Source: Paenibacillus paridis
GTDB lineage: Bacteria > Bacillota > Bacilli > Paenibacillales > Paenibacillaceae
Assembly (NCBI RefSeq): GCF_006345825.1
Contig: NZ_VCIX01000092.1
Location: 1,302,001 to 1,366,000, forward strand
Reading direction: 5' to 3'
DNA: 64,000 nt
Shown here: piece by piece, positions 56,927 to 64,000 of the stretch
How the letters are laid out: each line of letters opens with the position of its first letter
Position numbering within the stretch: the stretch's first letter is position 1
Notes under the pieces: generated by a model
Database searches by the model: none
What the model saw: only the letters and a program-made list of their open reading frames with translations
What the model was told of the DNA's origin: nothing
Position numbers and translations under genes: made by a program

Positions 56927-56956
56927 TTGACACGTGTATTGAGCATGTATTATACT
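56927..56956 (+). promoter_or_regulatory. Sigma-A promoter for the 47-codon ORF and pgsA
   Basis: A perfect -35 TTGACA (56927-56932), 18-bp spacer, TATACT (56951-56956). It lies 41 bases before the small ORF. Confidence 0.8.
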
Positions 56957-56996
56957 GGATTAAACAGCTTCACGGAAGGATCTGGGGGATACATAG

Positions 56997-57140
56997 ATGA
57001 GAGAAAGCAAGATTTTAGTCACTCATGGCAGCGTGTTATGTGCTCTGCCGGTGGTGGCAACGGCAGCTTTTACTTACGAACAGAGGGTTCGCGTTACGCA
57101 CACCTATGAGATCGATTTAGCTAAGGAGGGAATTGCGTGA
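56997..57140 (+). CDS. Small ORF (47 aa) coupled to pgsA, unknown function
   Basis: 47 aa from the ATG at 56997 with GGGGGA 7 bases upstream; the stop overlaps the pgsA GTG start (GTGA). The N-terminal half is hydrophobic (ILVTHGSVLCALPVVATAAF) and could be a membrane helix or signal segment. The second half is charged (EQRVRVTHTYEIDLAKEG). No domain recognised. A consensus promoter precedes it. It may be a small membrane protein, or an upstream ORF that couples translation to pgsA. Confidence 0.6.
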   Translation: MRESKILVTHGSVLCALPVVATAAFTYEQRVRVTHTYEIDLAKEGIA

Positions 57141-57712
57141 ATCTGGCGAACCGCATTACACTAGCCAGAATATTTTTGGTGCCGGTTATTATGTTTTTTC
57201 TGCTAATTAAGATGGATTTGGGGTCGTTTACCATTTCGGACTTCTCCATTACATACAATCAAATCGCAGCGGCACTCATCTTTATTGTGGCGGCAAGCAC
57301 AGACGGATTAGACGGATATATCGCGCGGAAGAACAAAATCGTAACGAACCTTGGCAAACTGCTAGATCCGTTAGCGGATAAGCTGCTTGTTGCCGCAGTG
57401 CTTATTTCGCTTGTGGAAATGGACAAGCTGAATGCGTTGATTGCGATCGTTATCATTAGCCGCGAGTTTGCAGTTACTGGTCTTCGCCAAATTGCACTCT
57501 TGGAAGGTTCCGTGATGGCTGCGAGCACATGGGGCAAATGGAAGACGGCGATCCAGATTACAATGATCATTGCTCTGCTGATCAACAACTTCCCGTTTAA
57601 TTTCATTGATTTCCCGTTCGATGTGGTAGCGAGTTGGGTAGCTGCGGCGATTACGGTATACTCGGGCATTGATTATTTTTTGAAGAACAAGCATTTGATT
57701 CCGGTGGAATAA
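57137..57712 (+). CDS. pgsA: CDP-diacylglycerol-glycerol-3-phosphate 3-phosphatidyltransferase PgsA
   Basis: 191 aa, GTG start behind AAGGAGGG. Makes phosphatidylglycerol phosphate from CDP-diacylglycerol, the product of CdsA at 15.6 kb. The CDP-alcohol phosphotransferase motif DGx2AR...Gx3Dx3D is complete: DGYIARKNK, then GKLLDPLADK. Several hydrophobic helices place it in the membrane. Confidence 0.97.
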   Translation: MNLANRITLARIFLVPVIMFFLLIKMDLGSFTISDFSITYNQIAAALIFIVAASTDGLDGYIARKNKIVTNLGKLLDPLADKLLVAAVLISLVEMDKLNALIAIVIISREFAVTGLRQIALLEGSVMAASTWGKWKTAIQITMIIALLINNFPFNFIDFPFDVVASWVAAAITVYSGIDYFLKNKHLIPVE

Positions 57713-57716
57713 TACG

Positions 57717-57750
57717 AAGCATCTTTCCGCACCGCGGGGAGATGCTTTTG
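57717..57750 (+). terminator. Intrinsic terminator after pgsA
   Basis: AAGCATCTTTCCGC-acc-GCGGGGAGATGCTT (14 bp with two U-G pairs), then TTTTG. Confidence 0.85.
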
Positions 57751-57802
57751 CATATCAGGCTAGGAATGCCTGCATTCACGTACCAAGAAAGGAACTAAAC
57801 AG

Positions 57803-59053
57803 ATGAAAGCGGAAATTATTGCTGTCGGAACCGAACTGCTGCTAGGTCAAATCGTCAATACAAATGCGCAGTTTTTATCACAGAAGCTTGCAGGGCTTGG
57901 CATCGATGTGTATTTCCAAACGGTGGTTGGGGATAACCCCGAGCGTTTGCAGCAGGCTATCGAGATCGGGCGGAGCCGCGCGGATCTTCTCGTATTCACC
58001 GGGGGACTTGGACCTACGCAGGATGATCTTACCAAGGATGTATTAGCAGGTTATTTAAATCGCAAGCTGCTCATTCATGAGCCTTCCATGGCACAAATCG
58101 AGCAGATGTTCAGCTCGCGCGGCATCCATATGGTTGAAAGCAACCGGCGTCAGGCGCTGATGATTGAGGGCGGCGAGCCGCTCGAGAATACGACAGGGTT
58201 AGCAGTTGGAAACGGCTTATCTGTGGATGGAACGCTCTATTTGCTGCTGCCGGGCCCACCTCGCGAGATGAAGCCGATGATGGACGGTGCTGCTGAAGTC
58301 TGGCTCCGTTCCGAGCTGGGGGATGCTGAACCTCTATACTCACGGCTGCTGAAATTTGCCGGCATTGGCGAATCAAACCTTGAGGCGAAGCTGCTTGATC
58401 TGATTGATGCGCAGGTTGATCCTACGATCGCCCCTTATGCCAAAGAGGGGGAGGTAGCCATCCGTGTATCGACCAAAGCATCAAGCATGCTGGAGGCCGA
58501 TCGGAAGATTGACGAGACGGTAGCGAAAATCAGCGAGAGAGTCGGCGAATTTATGTACTCGCAGCAGGATATTCCCATCGAGGAAGCGGTTATCCACCTG
58601 CTCAGAGCCTCTGGGCGCAAGCTGGCAAGCGCGGAGAGCTTAAGCGGGGGTTTGTTAGGGGAACTTGTTACAAGCGTTCCTGGGAGCAGTGGAGAGTATG
58701 TAGGAGGGGTAATTACCTACACCAATCATATGAAGCATCATTTGCTTAGCATTCCGTTAACGCAGCTGGAAGGAGAAGGTGCGCCGGGAGCGATTAGCGA
58801 CACTACTGCTGCGTTGATGGCAGAACGGGTGCGTGATATTTGCAATGCGGATTTCGGCATTTCGCTGACTGGCGTTGCAGGTCCGGCGGAATCCGAGGGC
58901 AAGCCTGTCGGTCTTGTTTACATGGGCCTTGCGGAGAGAGGCAAGCCTACGGTCGTACATACGCTGAATCTTAGCGGCGGCAGAAACATGATCAGGCTGC
59001 GAGCGGTTAAATCTGCTTTTTACCGTTTATGGTTAGCGTTGCAGGCACGCTAA
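57803..59053 (+). CDS. cinA: CinA, competence/damage-inducible protein
   Basis: 416 aa. The N-terminal molybdopterin-binding-like (COG1058) domain has GTELLLGQIVNTNAQFL and TGGLGPTQDDLTKD. The C-terminal nicotinamide-nucleotide amidase-like domain (~255-416) has SAESLSGGLLGELV, VPGSSGEYVGGVITYTN and SLTGVAGP. It is adjacent to recA, as in many Gram-positive bacteria. Confidence 0.95.
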   Translation: MKAEIIAVGTELLLGQIVNTNAQFLSQKLAGLGIDVYFQTVVGDNPERLQQAIEIGRSRADLLVFTGGLGPTQDDLTKDVLAGYLNRKLLIHEPSMAQIEQMFSSRGIHMVESNRRQALMIEGGEPLENTTGLAVGNGLSVDGTLYLLLPGPPREMKPMMDGAAEVWLRSELGDAEPLYSRLLKFAGIGESNLEAKLLDLIDAQVDPTIAPYAKEGEVAIRVSTKASSMLEADRKIDETVAKISERVGEFMYSQQDIPIEEAVIHLLRASGRKLASAESLSGGLLGELVTSVPGSSGEYVGGVITYTNHMKHHLLSIPLTQLEGEGAPGAISDTTAALMAERVRDICNADFGISLTGVAGPAESEGKPVGLVYMGLAERGKPTVVHTLNLSGGRNMIRLRAVKSAFYRLWLALQAR

Positions 59054-59125
59054 GAGCGAGAGTGAGCTAGGCGACAGCATGAGGTTGGCGCTGTTGGGAG
59101 TTGCTGAATGCGACAGAAATAATGT

Positions 59126-59154
59126 TTGTCAATTGCGGGACAGGCGGCTATAAT
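59126..59154 (+). promoter_or_regulatory. Distal sigma-A promoter upstream of recA
   Basis: TTGTCA (59126-59131), 17-bp spacer, TATAAT (59149-59154). Initiation is predicted near 59161, only ~47 bases before a strong terminator. Confidence 0.75.
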
Positions 59155-59160
59155 TAAAAT

Positions 59161-59208
59161 TAGTTATCGGAAGAACCGTGGCGAAGAATACTTTGCTGCG
59201 GTTTTTTT
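59161..59208 (+). ncRNA. Predicted short RNA (~47 nt) or recA attenuator
   Basis: Bounded by the promoter at 59126-59154 and the terminator ending at 59208. It contains no start codon with a ribosome binding site. It may be a discrete small RNA or an attenuated recA leader. Confidence 0.4.
59174..59208 (+). terminator. Intrinsic terminator between cinA and recA
   Basis: AACCGTGGCGAAG-aata-CTTTGCTGCGGTT, 13 bp with three G-U wobbles, followed by a run of seven or more T. Confidence 0.85.
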
Positions 59209-59238
59209 ATGTCCATTTGAGGGGGCGAAGCGAAAAGG

Positions 59239-59252
59239 CGAATGTATGTTCG
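59239..59252. promoter_or_regulatory. LexA (DinR) operator of recA
   Basis: CGAATGTATGTTCG matches the Bacillus SOS box CGAACN4GTTCG at 9 of 10 defined bases. It lies 9 bases upstream of the proximal -35. Confidence 0.85.
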
Positions 59253-59261
59253 AAAAAATGC

Positions 59262-59290
59262 TTGTCAACCCGTCATAAAAAAGGTATCAT
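59262..59290 (+). promoter_or_regulatory. Proximal SOS-controlled promoter of recA
   Basis: TTGTCA (59262-59267), 17-bp spacer, TATCAT (59285-59290). Directly downstream of the LexA box and ~32 bases upstream of the recA start. Confidence 0.8.
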
Positions 59291-59321
59291 TACATTATAA
59301 ACAAAGAAGGATGTGAGTTTC

Positions 59322-60374
59322 TTGTCGGATCGTCGCGCTGCACTAGAAATGGCTTTGCGTCAAATTGAGAAGCAATTTGGTAAAGGCTCCATCATGAAAT
59401 TGGGAGAATCCACACACATGCAGGTAGAAACCGTGCCTAGCGGTTCGCTTGCTCTAGATATTGCATTGGGAATAGGCGGTTTTCCGCGTGGACGCGTTAT
59501 TGAAATATACGGACCGGAATCTTCTGGTAAAACGACGGTTGCGCTTCATGCGATTGCTGAAGTTCAACGAATTGGCGGACAAGCTGCCTTCATCGATGCG
59601 GAGCATGCACTAGATCCTCTTTACGCCAGCAAGCTTGGCGTCAACATTGATGAATTGTTGCTTTCGCAGCCGGATACGGGAGAGCAAGCTTTGGAAATCG
59701 CTGAAGCTCTTGTACGTAGCGGTGCGGTAGATATCGTTGTCATTGACTCCGTTGCTGCCCTTGTACCGAAAGCGGAAATTGAAGGCGACATGGGAGACTC
59801 CCACGTGGGTCTTCAAGCGCGGTTGATGTCACAAGCTTTGCGTAAACTCTCAGGAGCAATCAGCAAATCGAAGACCATTGCGGTATTCATCAACCAATTG
59901 CGCGAGAAGGTAGGCGTAATGTTCGGTAACCCTGAGACTACGCCAGGCGGCCGCGCATTGAAGTTCTATTCCAGCGTGCGTCTTGATGTGCGTCGGATCG
60001 AGACACTGAAGCAAGGCAACGATATGGTCGGTAACCGTACCCGTATCAAAGTTGTTAAGAATAAAGTGGCTCCTCCTTTCAAGCAAGCAGAGATCGATAT
60101 TATGTACGGCGAAGGTATCTCCAGAGAAGGTACGCTTGTGGATATCGGCGTCGAGCTGGACATCGTACAGAAGAGCGGTGCATGGTTCTCTTATAACGGC
60201 GAGCGTCTTGGCCAAGGCCGTGAGAACGCCAAGCAATACTTAAAGGATCATAAGGATGTTGCCGAGGTAATCGAGAAACAAATTCGCGATGCTAGCAATC
60301 TGTCTGCATCTGCAACTCAGGCTAACTTCAAGGCTGAGGAAGAAGACGACGAGGAATTCGAAGATTTGGAATAA
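59322..60374 (+). CDS. recA: Recombinase A
   Basis: 350 aa from a TTG at 59322, chosen because the protein then begins [20 protein letters not shown] like the B. subtilis protein and AAGGATGTGAG sits upstream; a GTG at 59313 lies inside that ribosome binding site. RecA catalyses strand exchange and LexA self-cleavage. Walker [10 protein letters not shown] is at ~64-72. [16 protein letters not shown] and the loop [20 protein letters not shown] (core [11 protein letters not shown]) are intact. The C-terminus is acidic. Confidence 0.98.
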   Translation: MSDRRAALEMALRQIEKQFGKGSIMKLGESTHMQVETVPSGSLALDIALGIGGFPRGRVIEIYGPESSGKTTVALHAIAEVQRIGGQAAFIDAEHALDPLYASKLGVNIDELLLSQPDTGEQALEIAEALVRSGAVDIVVIDSVAALVPKAEIEGDMGDSHVGLQARLMSQALRKLSGAISKSKTIAVFINQLREKVGVMFGNPETTPGGRALKFYSSVRLDVRRIETLKQGNDMVGNRTRIKVVKNKVAPPFKQAEIDIMYGEGISREGTLVDIGVELDIVQKSGAWFSYNGERLGQGRENAKQYLKDHKDVAEVIEKQIRDASNLSASATQANFKAEEEDDEEFEDLE

Positions 60375-60400
60375 AGCGGTCTAATAGTATATCTGCCGAT

Positions 60401-60430
60401 GCTTCGCCGTCCTGCTAGGGACGGCGAAGC
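60401..60430 (+). repeat. Perfect 12-bp hairpin without U-tract between recA and recX
   Basis: GCTTCGCCGTCC-tgctag-GGACGGCGAAGC, followed by TGTGTTTAGA. Very stable but not a canonical terminator. It probably lowers or stabilises the recA-recX message. Confidence 0.7.
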
Positions 60431-60453
60431 TGTGTTTAGAGAGGATGTAAGGT

Positions 60454-61158
60454 GTGCCCCACAGCGAGTCAAGCAATGCGGAAGAATGGATGATCTTATC
60501 TGTTCGTCAGGACAAGAAGGAACGGAAGTTATACCATCTTTTTGCTGAGTCAGAAGAACCGACGCTATCCGTGCATGAGGATATGCTCGTACGGTTTCGG
60601 CTGACGAAAGGGCAAGTCTTAACGGAGGTTCAAATCGAAGAAATACGTACGGAAGACGAAAGATACCGAGCCTACGTGCTTGCCATAGCCTATTTAGGGC
60701 CAAAACCAAGAACAAGAAAACAAATTGAGCAGTATTTGAATCGCAAATTGTTTGAACCTGACAATATTCAATATGCGCTAGACCGTTTAGAAAGAGAACA
60801 TATTGTGGATGATGAACAATATGCACGTCAATTTGCAACAAGCAGGCTGAAGAACAGCTCCAAGGGGCGTCGCTTCATCAAGCAGGAGCTGCAAATGCGA
60901 GGCGTGTCGAAAGAAGCCGCAGCCGAAGCGACAGATGCTTTGGACCACGAGGTTGAAATGTTGTCAGCGAAGAAGGCTGCCGAGAAGAAATGGCGTTCCA
61001 TAAAAGGCGAACCGTTCGAGCGAAAGCGCAAGCTCATAGGCTATTTAATGCGCAGAGGGTTCTCGAGTGATATCGTGAAGGAAGCGATCAAGTCGATCGA
61101 TCTGACTGGGGAAGAGGAAGCATTCGAGGAAGATGATGGGCTTTTGCTTGACAATTGA
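60454..61158 (+). CDS. recX: Regulatory protein RecX
   Basis: 234 aa, GTG start behind AGAGGAT. RecX modulates RecA filaments. Three-helix repeats are visible: RARY-like YLGPKPRTRKQIEQYLNRK (core RTRKQIEQYLNRK), LEREHIVDDEQYARQFATSR and GRRFIKQELQMRGV. The extra N-terminal ~70 residues form a beta-rich segment. It directly follows recA. Confidence 0.94.
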   Translation: MPHSESSNAEEWMILSVRQDKKERKLYHLFAESEEPTLSVHEDMLVRFRLTKGQVLTEVQIEEIRTEDERYRAYVLAIAYLGPKPRTRKQIEQYLNRKLFEPDNIQYALDRLEREHIVDDEQYARQFATSRLKNSSKGRRFIKQELQMRGVSKEAAAEATDALDHEVEMLSAKKAAEKKWRSIKGEPFERKRKLIGYLMRRGFSSDIVKEAIKSIDLTGEEEAFEEDDGLLLDN

Positions 61159-61177
61159 TTTTATGAAAAGATAAAAT
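61148..61177 (+). promoter_or_regulatory. Sigma-A promoter for rny
   Basis: A perfect -35 TTGACA (61148-61153) overlaps the recX 3' end; 18-bp spacer; TAAAAT (61172-61177). Predicts a ~155-base rny leader. Confidence 0.75.
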
Positions 61178-61197
61178 GAGGTTGTATTCCTTCAATC

Positions 61198-61230
61198 TTG
61201 AATCAATTTTCCTTCCAAAAGTTGATTCAA
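61198..61230. repeat. 9-bp inverted repeat in the rny leader
   Basis: TTGAATCAA (61198-61206) and TTGATTCAA (61222-61230), separated by 15 bases. No T run follows. It may be an RNA hairpin or a protein operator just downstream of the start site. Confidence 0.5.
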
Positions 61231-61339
61231 AACGATTATTTTCGTCAAATTAGTAAATGTTGAAACGGTTTGAAGCCGGTTGAAAACCTAATATCATCCC
61301 AAGCAATGCCTTGGTGTATGCAACAAGGAGGTGAACAAG

Positions 61340-62884
61340 ATGCCTAGTGAGGTCATTTGGATCTTGATCTGTCTCTTTGTTGGCGCAATTTTCTTTGGGA
61401 TTGGTTATTTTATTCGAAAGTCGATTGCCGAGGCTAAAATTTCAAGCGCTGAGCAAGCTGCTATCGTAATCGTTGAAAATGCGAAAAAAGAAGCAGAGGC
61501 CCAGAAGAAAGAAACCGTGCTAGAGGCAAAAGATGAAGTCCACAAACTTCGTTCCGAAGCCGAGAGAGACATTCGTGAACGACGCAACGAAGCTCAACGT
61601 CAGGAAAGACGTTTGCTCCAAAAAGAGGAGTCGCTGGATAAAAAGTTAGAAGCGCTAGAACGCAAAGAAGAAACTGTTGCCAATAAAGAAAAACGGATCG
61701 AAGAGACGCAAGAGCAGATCGATTCCATTTACAAGCAGCAGCTTAGTGAATTGGAGCGGATATCGAGTCTGACAACGGAAGATGCAAAATCGATCATTTT
61801 ATCCAATGTTGAGCAGGAAGTACGACATGAGACAGCACAAATGATTAAAGAGATCGAGCAGCAAGCGAAAGAAGAGGCCGATAAGAAAGCCCGTGATATT
61901 ATATCACTTGCGATCCAGCGCTGTGCGGCTGATCATGTGGCTGAGACAACGGTTTCCGTTGTTACTTTGCCAAATGAGGAAATGAAGGGCCGTATCATTG
62001 GGCGTGAAGGCCGAAATATCCGTGCTTTGGAAACATTGACTGGTATCGATCTTATTATTGACGATACACCGGAAGCGGTCATTTTATCTGGTTTCGACCC
62101 GATAAGACGCGAAATTGCCCGCACTTCTTTAGAAAAGCTTGTGGCTGACGGTCGTATCCACCCTGCAAGAATTGAAGAAATGGTTGAAAAATCCCGTAAG
62201 GAAGTGGACGAGCGCATCCGTGAATACGGTGAGCAAGCAACTTTCGAGGTTGGCGTTCACAGCTTGCATCCGGATTTAATCAAGATTTTAGGTCGATTGA
62301 AATATCGTACAAGTTATGGCCAGAATGTATTGAAGCACTCCATGGAAGTTGCTTATTTGACTGGATTGATGGCAGCAGAGCTTGGCCAGGATGTAACTTT
62401 GGCAAGGCGCGCAGGATTGCTGCATGATATCGGTAAGGCGCTAGACCACGAAGTGGAAGGCTCACACGTTGAGATCGGCGTTGAGCTTGCTAAGAAATAC
62501 AAGGAGCATCCTGTTGTTATTAACAGTATTGCTTCCCATCACGGCGATACGGAAGCCACTTCTGTTATCGCGATGCTCGTAGGAGCAGCTGATGCCTTGT
62601 CAGCAGCGCGTCCAGGAGCTCGTCGTGAAACGCTTGAAACGTATATTAAACGACTGGAGAAGCTTGAAGATATCTCTGAATCGTTTGAAGGTGTTGAAAA
62701 ATCGTACGCGATTCAAGCTGGCCGCGAAGTGCGCGTCATGGTGCAGCCAGAAAAAATCGATGATACTGAAGCTTTCCGCCTTGCACGTGATATTACGAAA
62801 AAAATCGAAAGCGAGCTCGACTACCCAGGACATATTAAAGTTACGGTTATTCGAGAAACACGCGCGGTTGAATATGCGAAATAA
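61340..62884 (+). CDS. rny: Ribonuclease Y
   Basis: 514 aa from the ATG at 61340 (AAGGAGGTGA upstream). The membrane-anchored endoribonuclease that initiates mRNA decay. An N-terminal membrane helix ([20 protein letters not shown]) is followed by a long coiled coil (~30-200), a KH domain ([19 protein letters not shown]) and an HD domain with [12 protein letters not shown] (~360). It probably works with the PNPase and RNase J encoded earlier. Confidence 0.98.
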   Translation: MPSEVIWILICLFVGAIFFGIGYFIRKSIAEAKISSAEQAAIVIVENAKKEAEAQKKETVLEAKDEVHKLRSEAERDIRERRNEAQRQERRLLQKEESLDKKLEALERKEETVANKEKRIEETQEQIDSIYKQQLSELERISSLTTEDAKSIILSNVEQEVRHETAQMIKEIEQQAKEEADKKARDIISLAIQRCAADHVAETTVSVVTLPNEEMKGRIIGREGRNIRALETLTGIDLIIDDTPEAVILSGFDPIRREIARTSLEKLVADGRIHPARIEEMVEKSRKEVDERIREYGEQATFEVGVHSLHPDLIKILGRLKYRTSYGQNVLKHSMEVAYLTGLMAAELGQDVTLARRAGLLHDIGKALDHEVEGSHVEIGVELAKKYKEHPVVINSIASHHGDTEATSVIAMLVGAADALSAARPGARRETLETYIKRLEKLEDISESFEGVEKSYAIQAGREVRVMVQPEKIDDTEAFRLARDITKKIESELDYPGHIKVTVIRETRAVEYAK

Positions 62885-62907
62885 AACACAAACAAATATT
62901 AGCTTTA

Positions 62908-62945
62908 CAGAAAAGTGGCTGCTTGTTAGCCACTTTTCTGTTTGC
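62908..62945 (+). terminator. Intrinsic terminator after rny
   Basis: CAGAAAAGTGGC-tgcttgtta-GCCACTTTTCTG, then TTTG; a 12-bp perfect stem. Confidence 0.8.
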
Positions 62946-62974
62946 AGGCGCACAAAAAAAGGAAGTGTATCGAC

Positions 62975-63769
62975 ATGAATGTATTATTTATCGGTGATAT
63001 CGTGGGAAATGTAGGAAGAAGCGCTTTGAAGCGTGTACTGCCCGCATTAAAAAGCAAATATAATCCTCATATTATTATTGCAAATGGAGAGAATGCTGCA
63101 GCTGGCCGCGGAATAACAGCCACCATAGCCAAGGAATTTTTCGAATGGGGAATCCATGGCATAACCATGGGTAACCATACGTGGGATAATAAAGATATTT
63201 TCGAATGGATCGATGACGAGCCGCGTCTTGTTCGTCCAGCCAACTATGCGGAAGGCGCTCCTGGTCAAGGCATGGCATTGATTAAAGCAGGAGGCAAGCA
63301 GCTTGCCATTATCAACTTGCAGGGCCGCACCTTTTTACCGCCGATCGACTGCCCATTCCGCAAGGCGGATGAGTTGATTGAAGAAGCGCAAGAGATGACA
63401 AGCAACATCCTTGTTGATTTCCATGCGGAAGCGACCTCCGAAAAAATTGCTATGGGCTGGCATTTGGATGGCAGAGCGTCGATCGTTCTAGGCACGCATA
63501 CTCATGTTCAAACCAATGATGATACGATTTTGCCTGGAGGCACGGCTTACATAACGGATGTGGGCATGGTCGGGCCAAAAGAAGGCGTACTCGGGATGGA
63601 ACGGACGGCAGTGCTTCACAAATTTATTACACAGCTGCCGGTTAGGTTTGTGGTAGATGAAGGAAAATGGCATTTGCATGCGATTTCGGTACAAATCGAT
63701 GATGCAACGGGACTAGCACGCAAAATTGAAAAGATTCGGCTGACAGAAGATGAATGGCTGCTCATGTAA
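62975..63769 (+). CDS. ymdB: Metallophosphoesterase YmdB (2',3'-cAMP phosphodiesterase family)
   Basis: 264 aa from the ATG at 62975 (AAAAGGAAG upstream). Dimetal phosphodiesterase active on 2',3'-cyclic nucleotides; in B. subtilis it influences biofilm and motility decisions. Metal motifs: GDIVG (D8), NGEN, GNHTWD, DFHAEATSEK and GTHTHVQTND. It lies directly after rny, as in B. subtilis. Confidence 0.95.
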   Translation: MNVLFIGDIVGNVGRSALKRVLPALKSKYNPHIIIANGENAAAGRGITATIAKEFFEWGIHGITMGNHTWDNKDIFEWIDDEPRLVRPANYAEGAPGQGMALIKAGGKQLAIINLQGRTFLPPIDCPFRKADELIEEAQEMTSNILVDFHAEATSEKIAMGWHLDGRASIVLGTHTHVQTNDDTILPGGTAYITDVGMVGPKEGVLGMERTAVLHKFITQLPVRFVVDEGKWHLHAISVQIDDATGLARKIEKIRLTEDEWLLM

Positions 63770-63830
63770 TGAGCCGAATCTTTGAAAAGTTCCGACAATT
63801 CTGAACAGTTTGTTAATAGATGCAATAAAA

Positions 63831-63859
63831 GCAGGAATTTTTTAATCTCCCTCGAATAC
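63831..63859 (+). promoter_or_regulatory. Sigma-H-type promoter for spoVS
   Basis: GCAGGAATT (63831-63839), 11-bp spacer, CTCGAATAC (63851-63859). It matches the sigma-H consensus RnAGGAwww / RnnGAAT, except for the first base of the -10. spoVS is a known sigma-H gene. Confidence 0.75.
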
Positions 63860-63906
63860 TATTTAAAAGTGGAATCCATCCAACAGTCCAAGGGGAGGTT
63901 CTTTTT

Positions 63907-64000
63907 ATGGATGTATTAAAAGTTTCAGCAAAATCCAATCCAAATTCCGTTGCAGGTGCGCTAGCTGGCGTTCTTCGTGAACGTGGTGGTGCGGAACTGC
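63907..64000 (+). CDS. spoVS: Stage V sporulation protein S, N-terminal part
   Basis: The first 31 codons are inside the window; the frame is open at the right edge. LKVSAKSNPNSVAGALAGVL is nearly identical to B. subtilis SpoVS (full length 86 aa), an Alba-like small protein needed for spore coat assembly and septation control. AGGGGAGG precedes the ATG. Confidence 0.96.
   Translation, partial: MDVLKVSAKSNPNSVAGALAGVLRERGGAEL

Noticed and set aside
56927-57109. Alternative 60-codon frame overlapping the small ORF before pgsA
   Set aside because: It begins at the promoter -35 and lacks a ribosome binding site; the ATG at 56997 in another frame has one and is coupled to pgsA.

Overview
The window is a densely packed chromosomal segment from an endospore-forming, flagellated member of the Bacillales. 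Gene order and protein sequences fit the Paenibacillaceae (Paenibacillus/Cohnella type); this is an inference from synteny and family knowledge, not a database result. Every gene I can support is on the + strand. The order closely follows the Bacillus subtilis stretch from flhA to spoVS. Main differences: ylxP, ymxH and the ymfC-E genes are missing. dut, sleB, yajQ, recX and several small unknown genes are present, and the proline-tRNA ligase is of the archaeal/eukaryal type. I found no rRNA, tRNA, insertion sequence, prophage or CRISPR array.

Layout. (1) 1-11.7 kb is the distal half of the fla/che operon: flhA (3' end), flhF, flhG, cheB, cheA, cheW, cheC, cheD, a small membrane protein, sigD, a FapA-type protein, two small unknown or SwrB-like proteins, and a membrane protein carrying only the YceG/MltG-like accessory domain. 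Most genes overlap or nearly touch. (2) 11.7-24.7 kb holds translation and envelope genes: rpsB, tsf, pyrH, frr, uppS, cdsA, dxr, rseP, proS and polC. (3) 24.7-33.1 kb is the nusA-infB operon, from a consensus sigma-A promoter: rimP, nusA, rnpM(ylxR), ylxQ, infB, rbfA, nrnA, truB, ribF. It is followed by rpsO and pnp. (4) 36-43.7 kb has a YlxY-type deacetylase homologue, the M16 peptidase mlpA, dut, dipicolinate synthase (dpaA/dpaB) and the lysine/DAP genes asd, dapG and dapA, which lead to the DPA precursor dihydrodipicolinate. (5) 43.7-50.6 kb has an RNase J gene with a long structured leader, tepA, ylzJ, a SpoIIIE/FtsK translocase and sleB. (6) 50.7-57.7 kb is the ymfF-ymfH-ymfI-ymfJ-ymfK-ymfM (RodZ-like) group, then yajQ, an undescribed 47-codon ORF and pgsA. 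(7) 57.8-64 kb has cinA, recA, recX, rny, ymdB and the start of spoVS.

The regulatory sites agree with expected roles. Sigma-G-type promoters (TGnATA, 17-18 bp, CATACTA) precede tepA and sleB, a sigma-H-type promoter precedes spoVS, and a LexA box with a sigma-A promoter precedes recA. Intrinsic terminators separate most transcription units.

I see no wholly new multi-gene system. The observations most worth following up are a promoter-terminator pair upstream of recA that would make an RNA of about 47 nt, the 47-codon ORF coupled to pgsA behind its own promoter, duplicated 40-bp-period hairpins in the RNase J leader, the archaeal/eukaryal-type ProRS at the usual bacterial proS locus, and the catalytic-domain-less MltG-like protein at the end of the flagellar operon.
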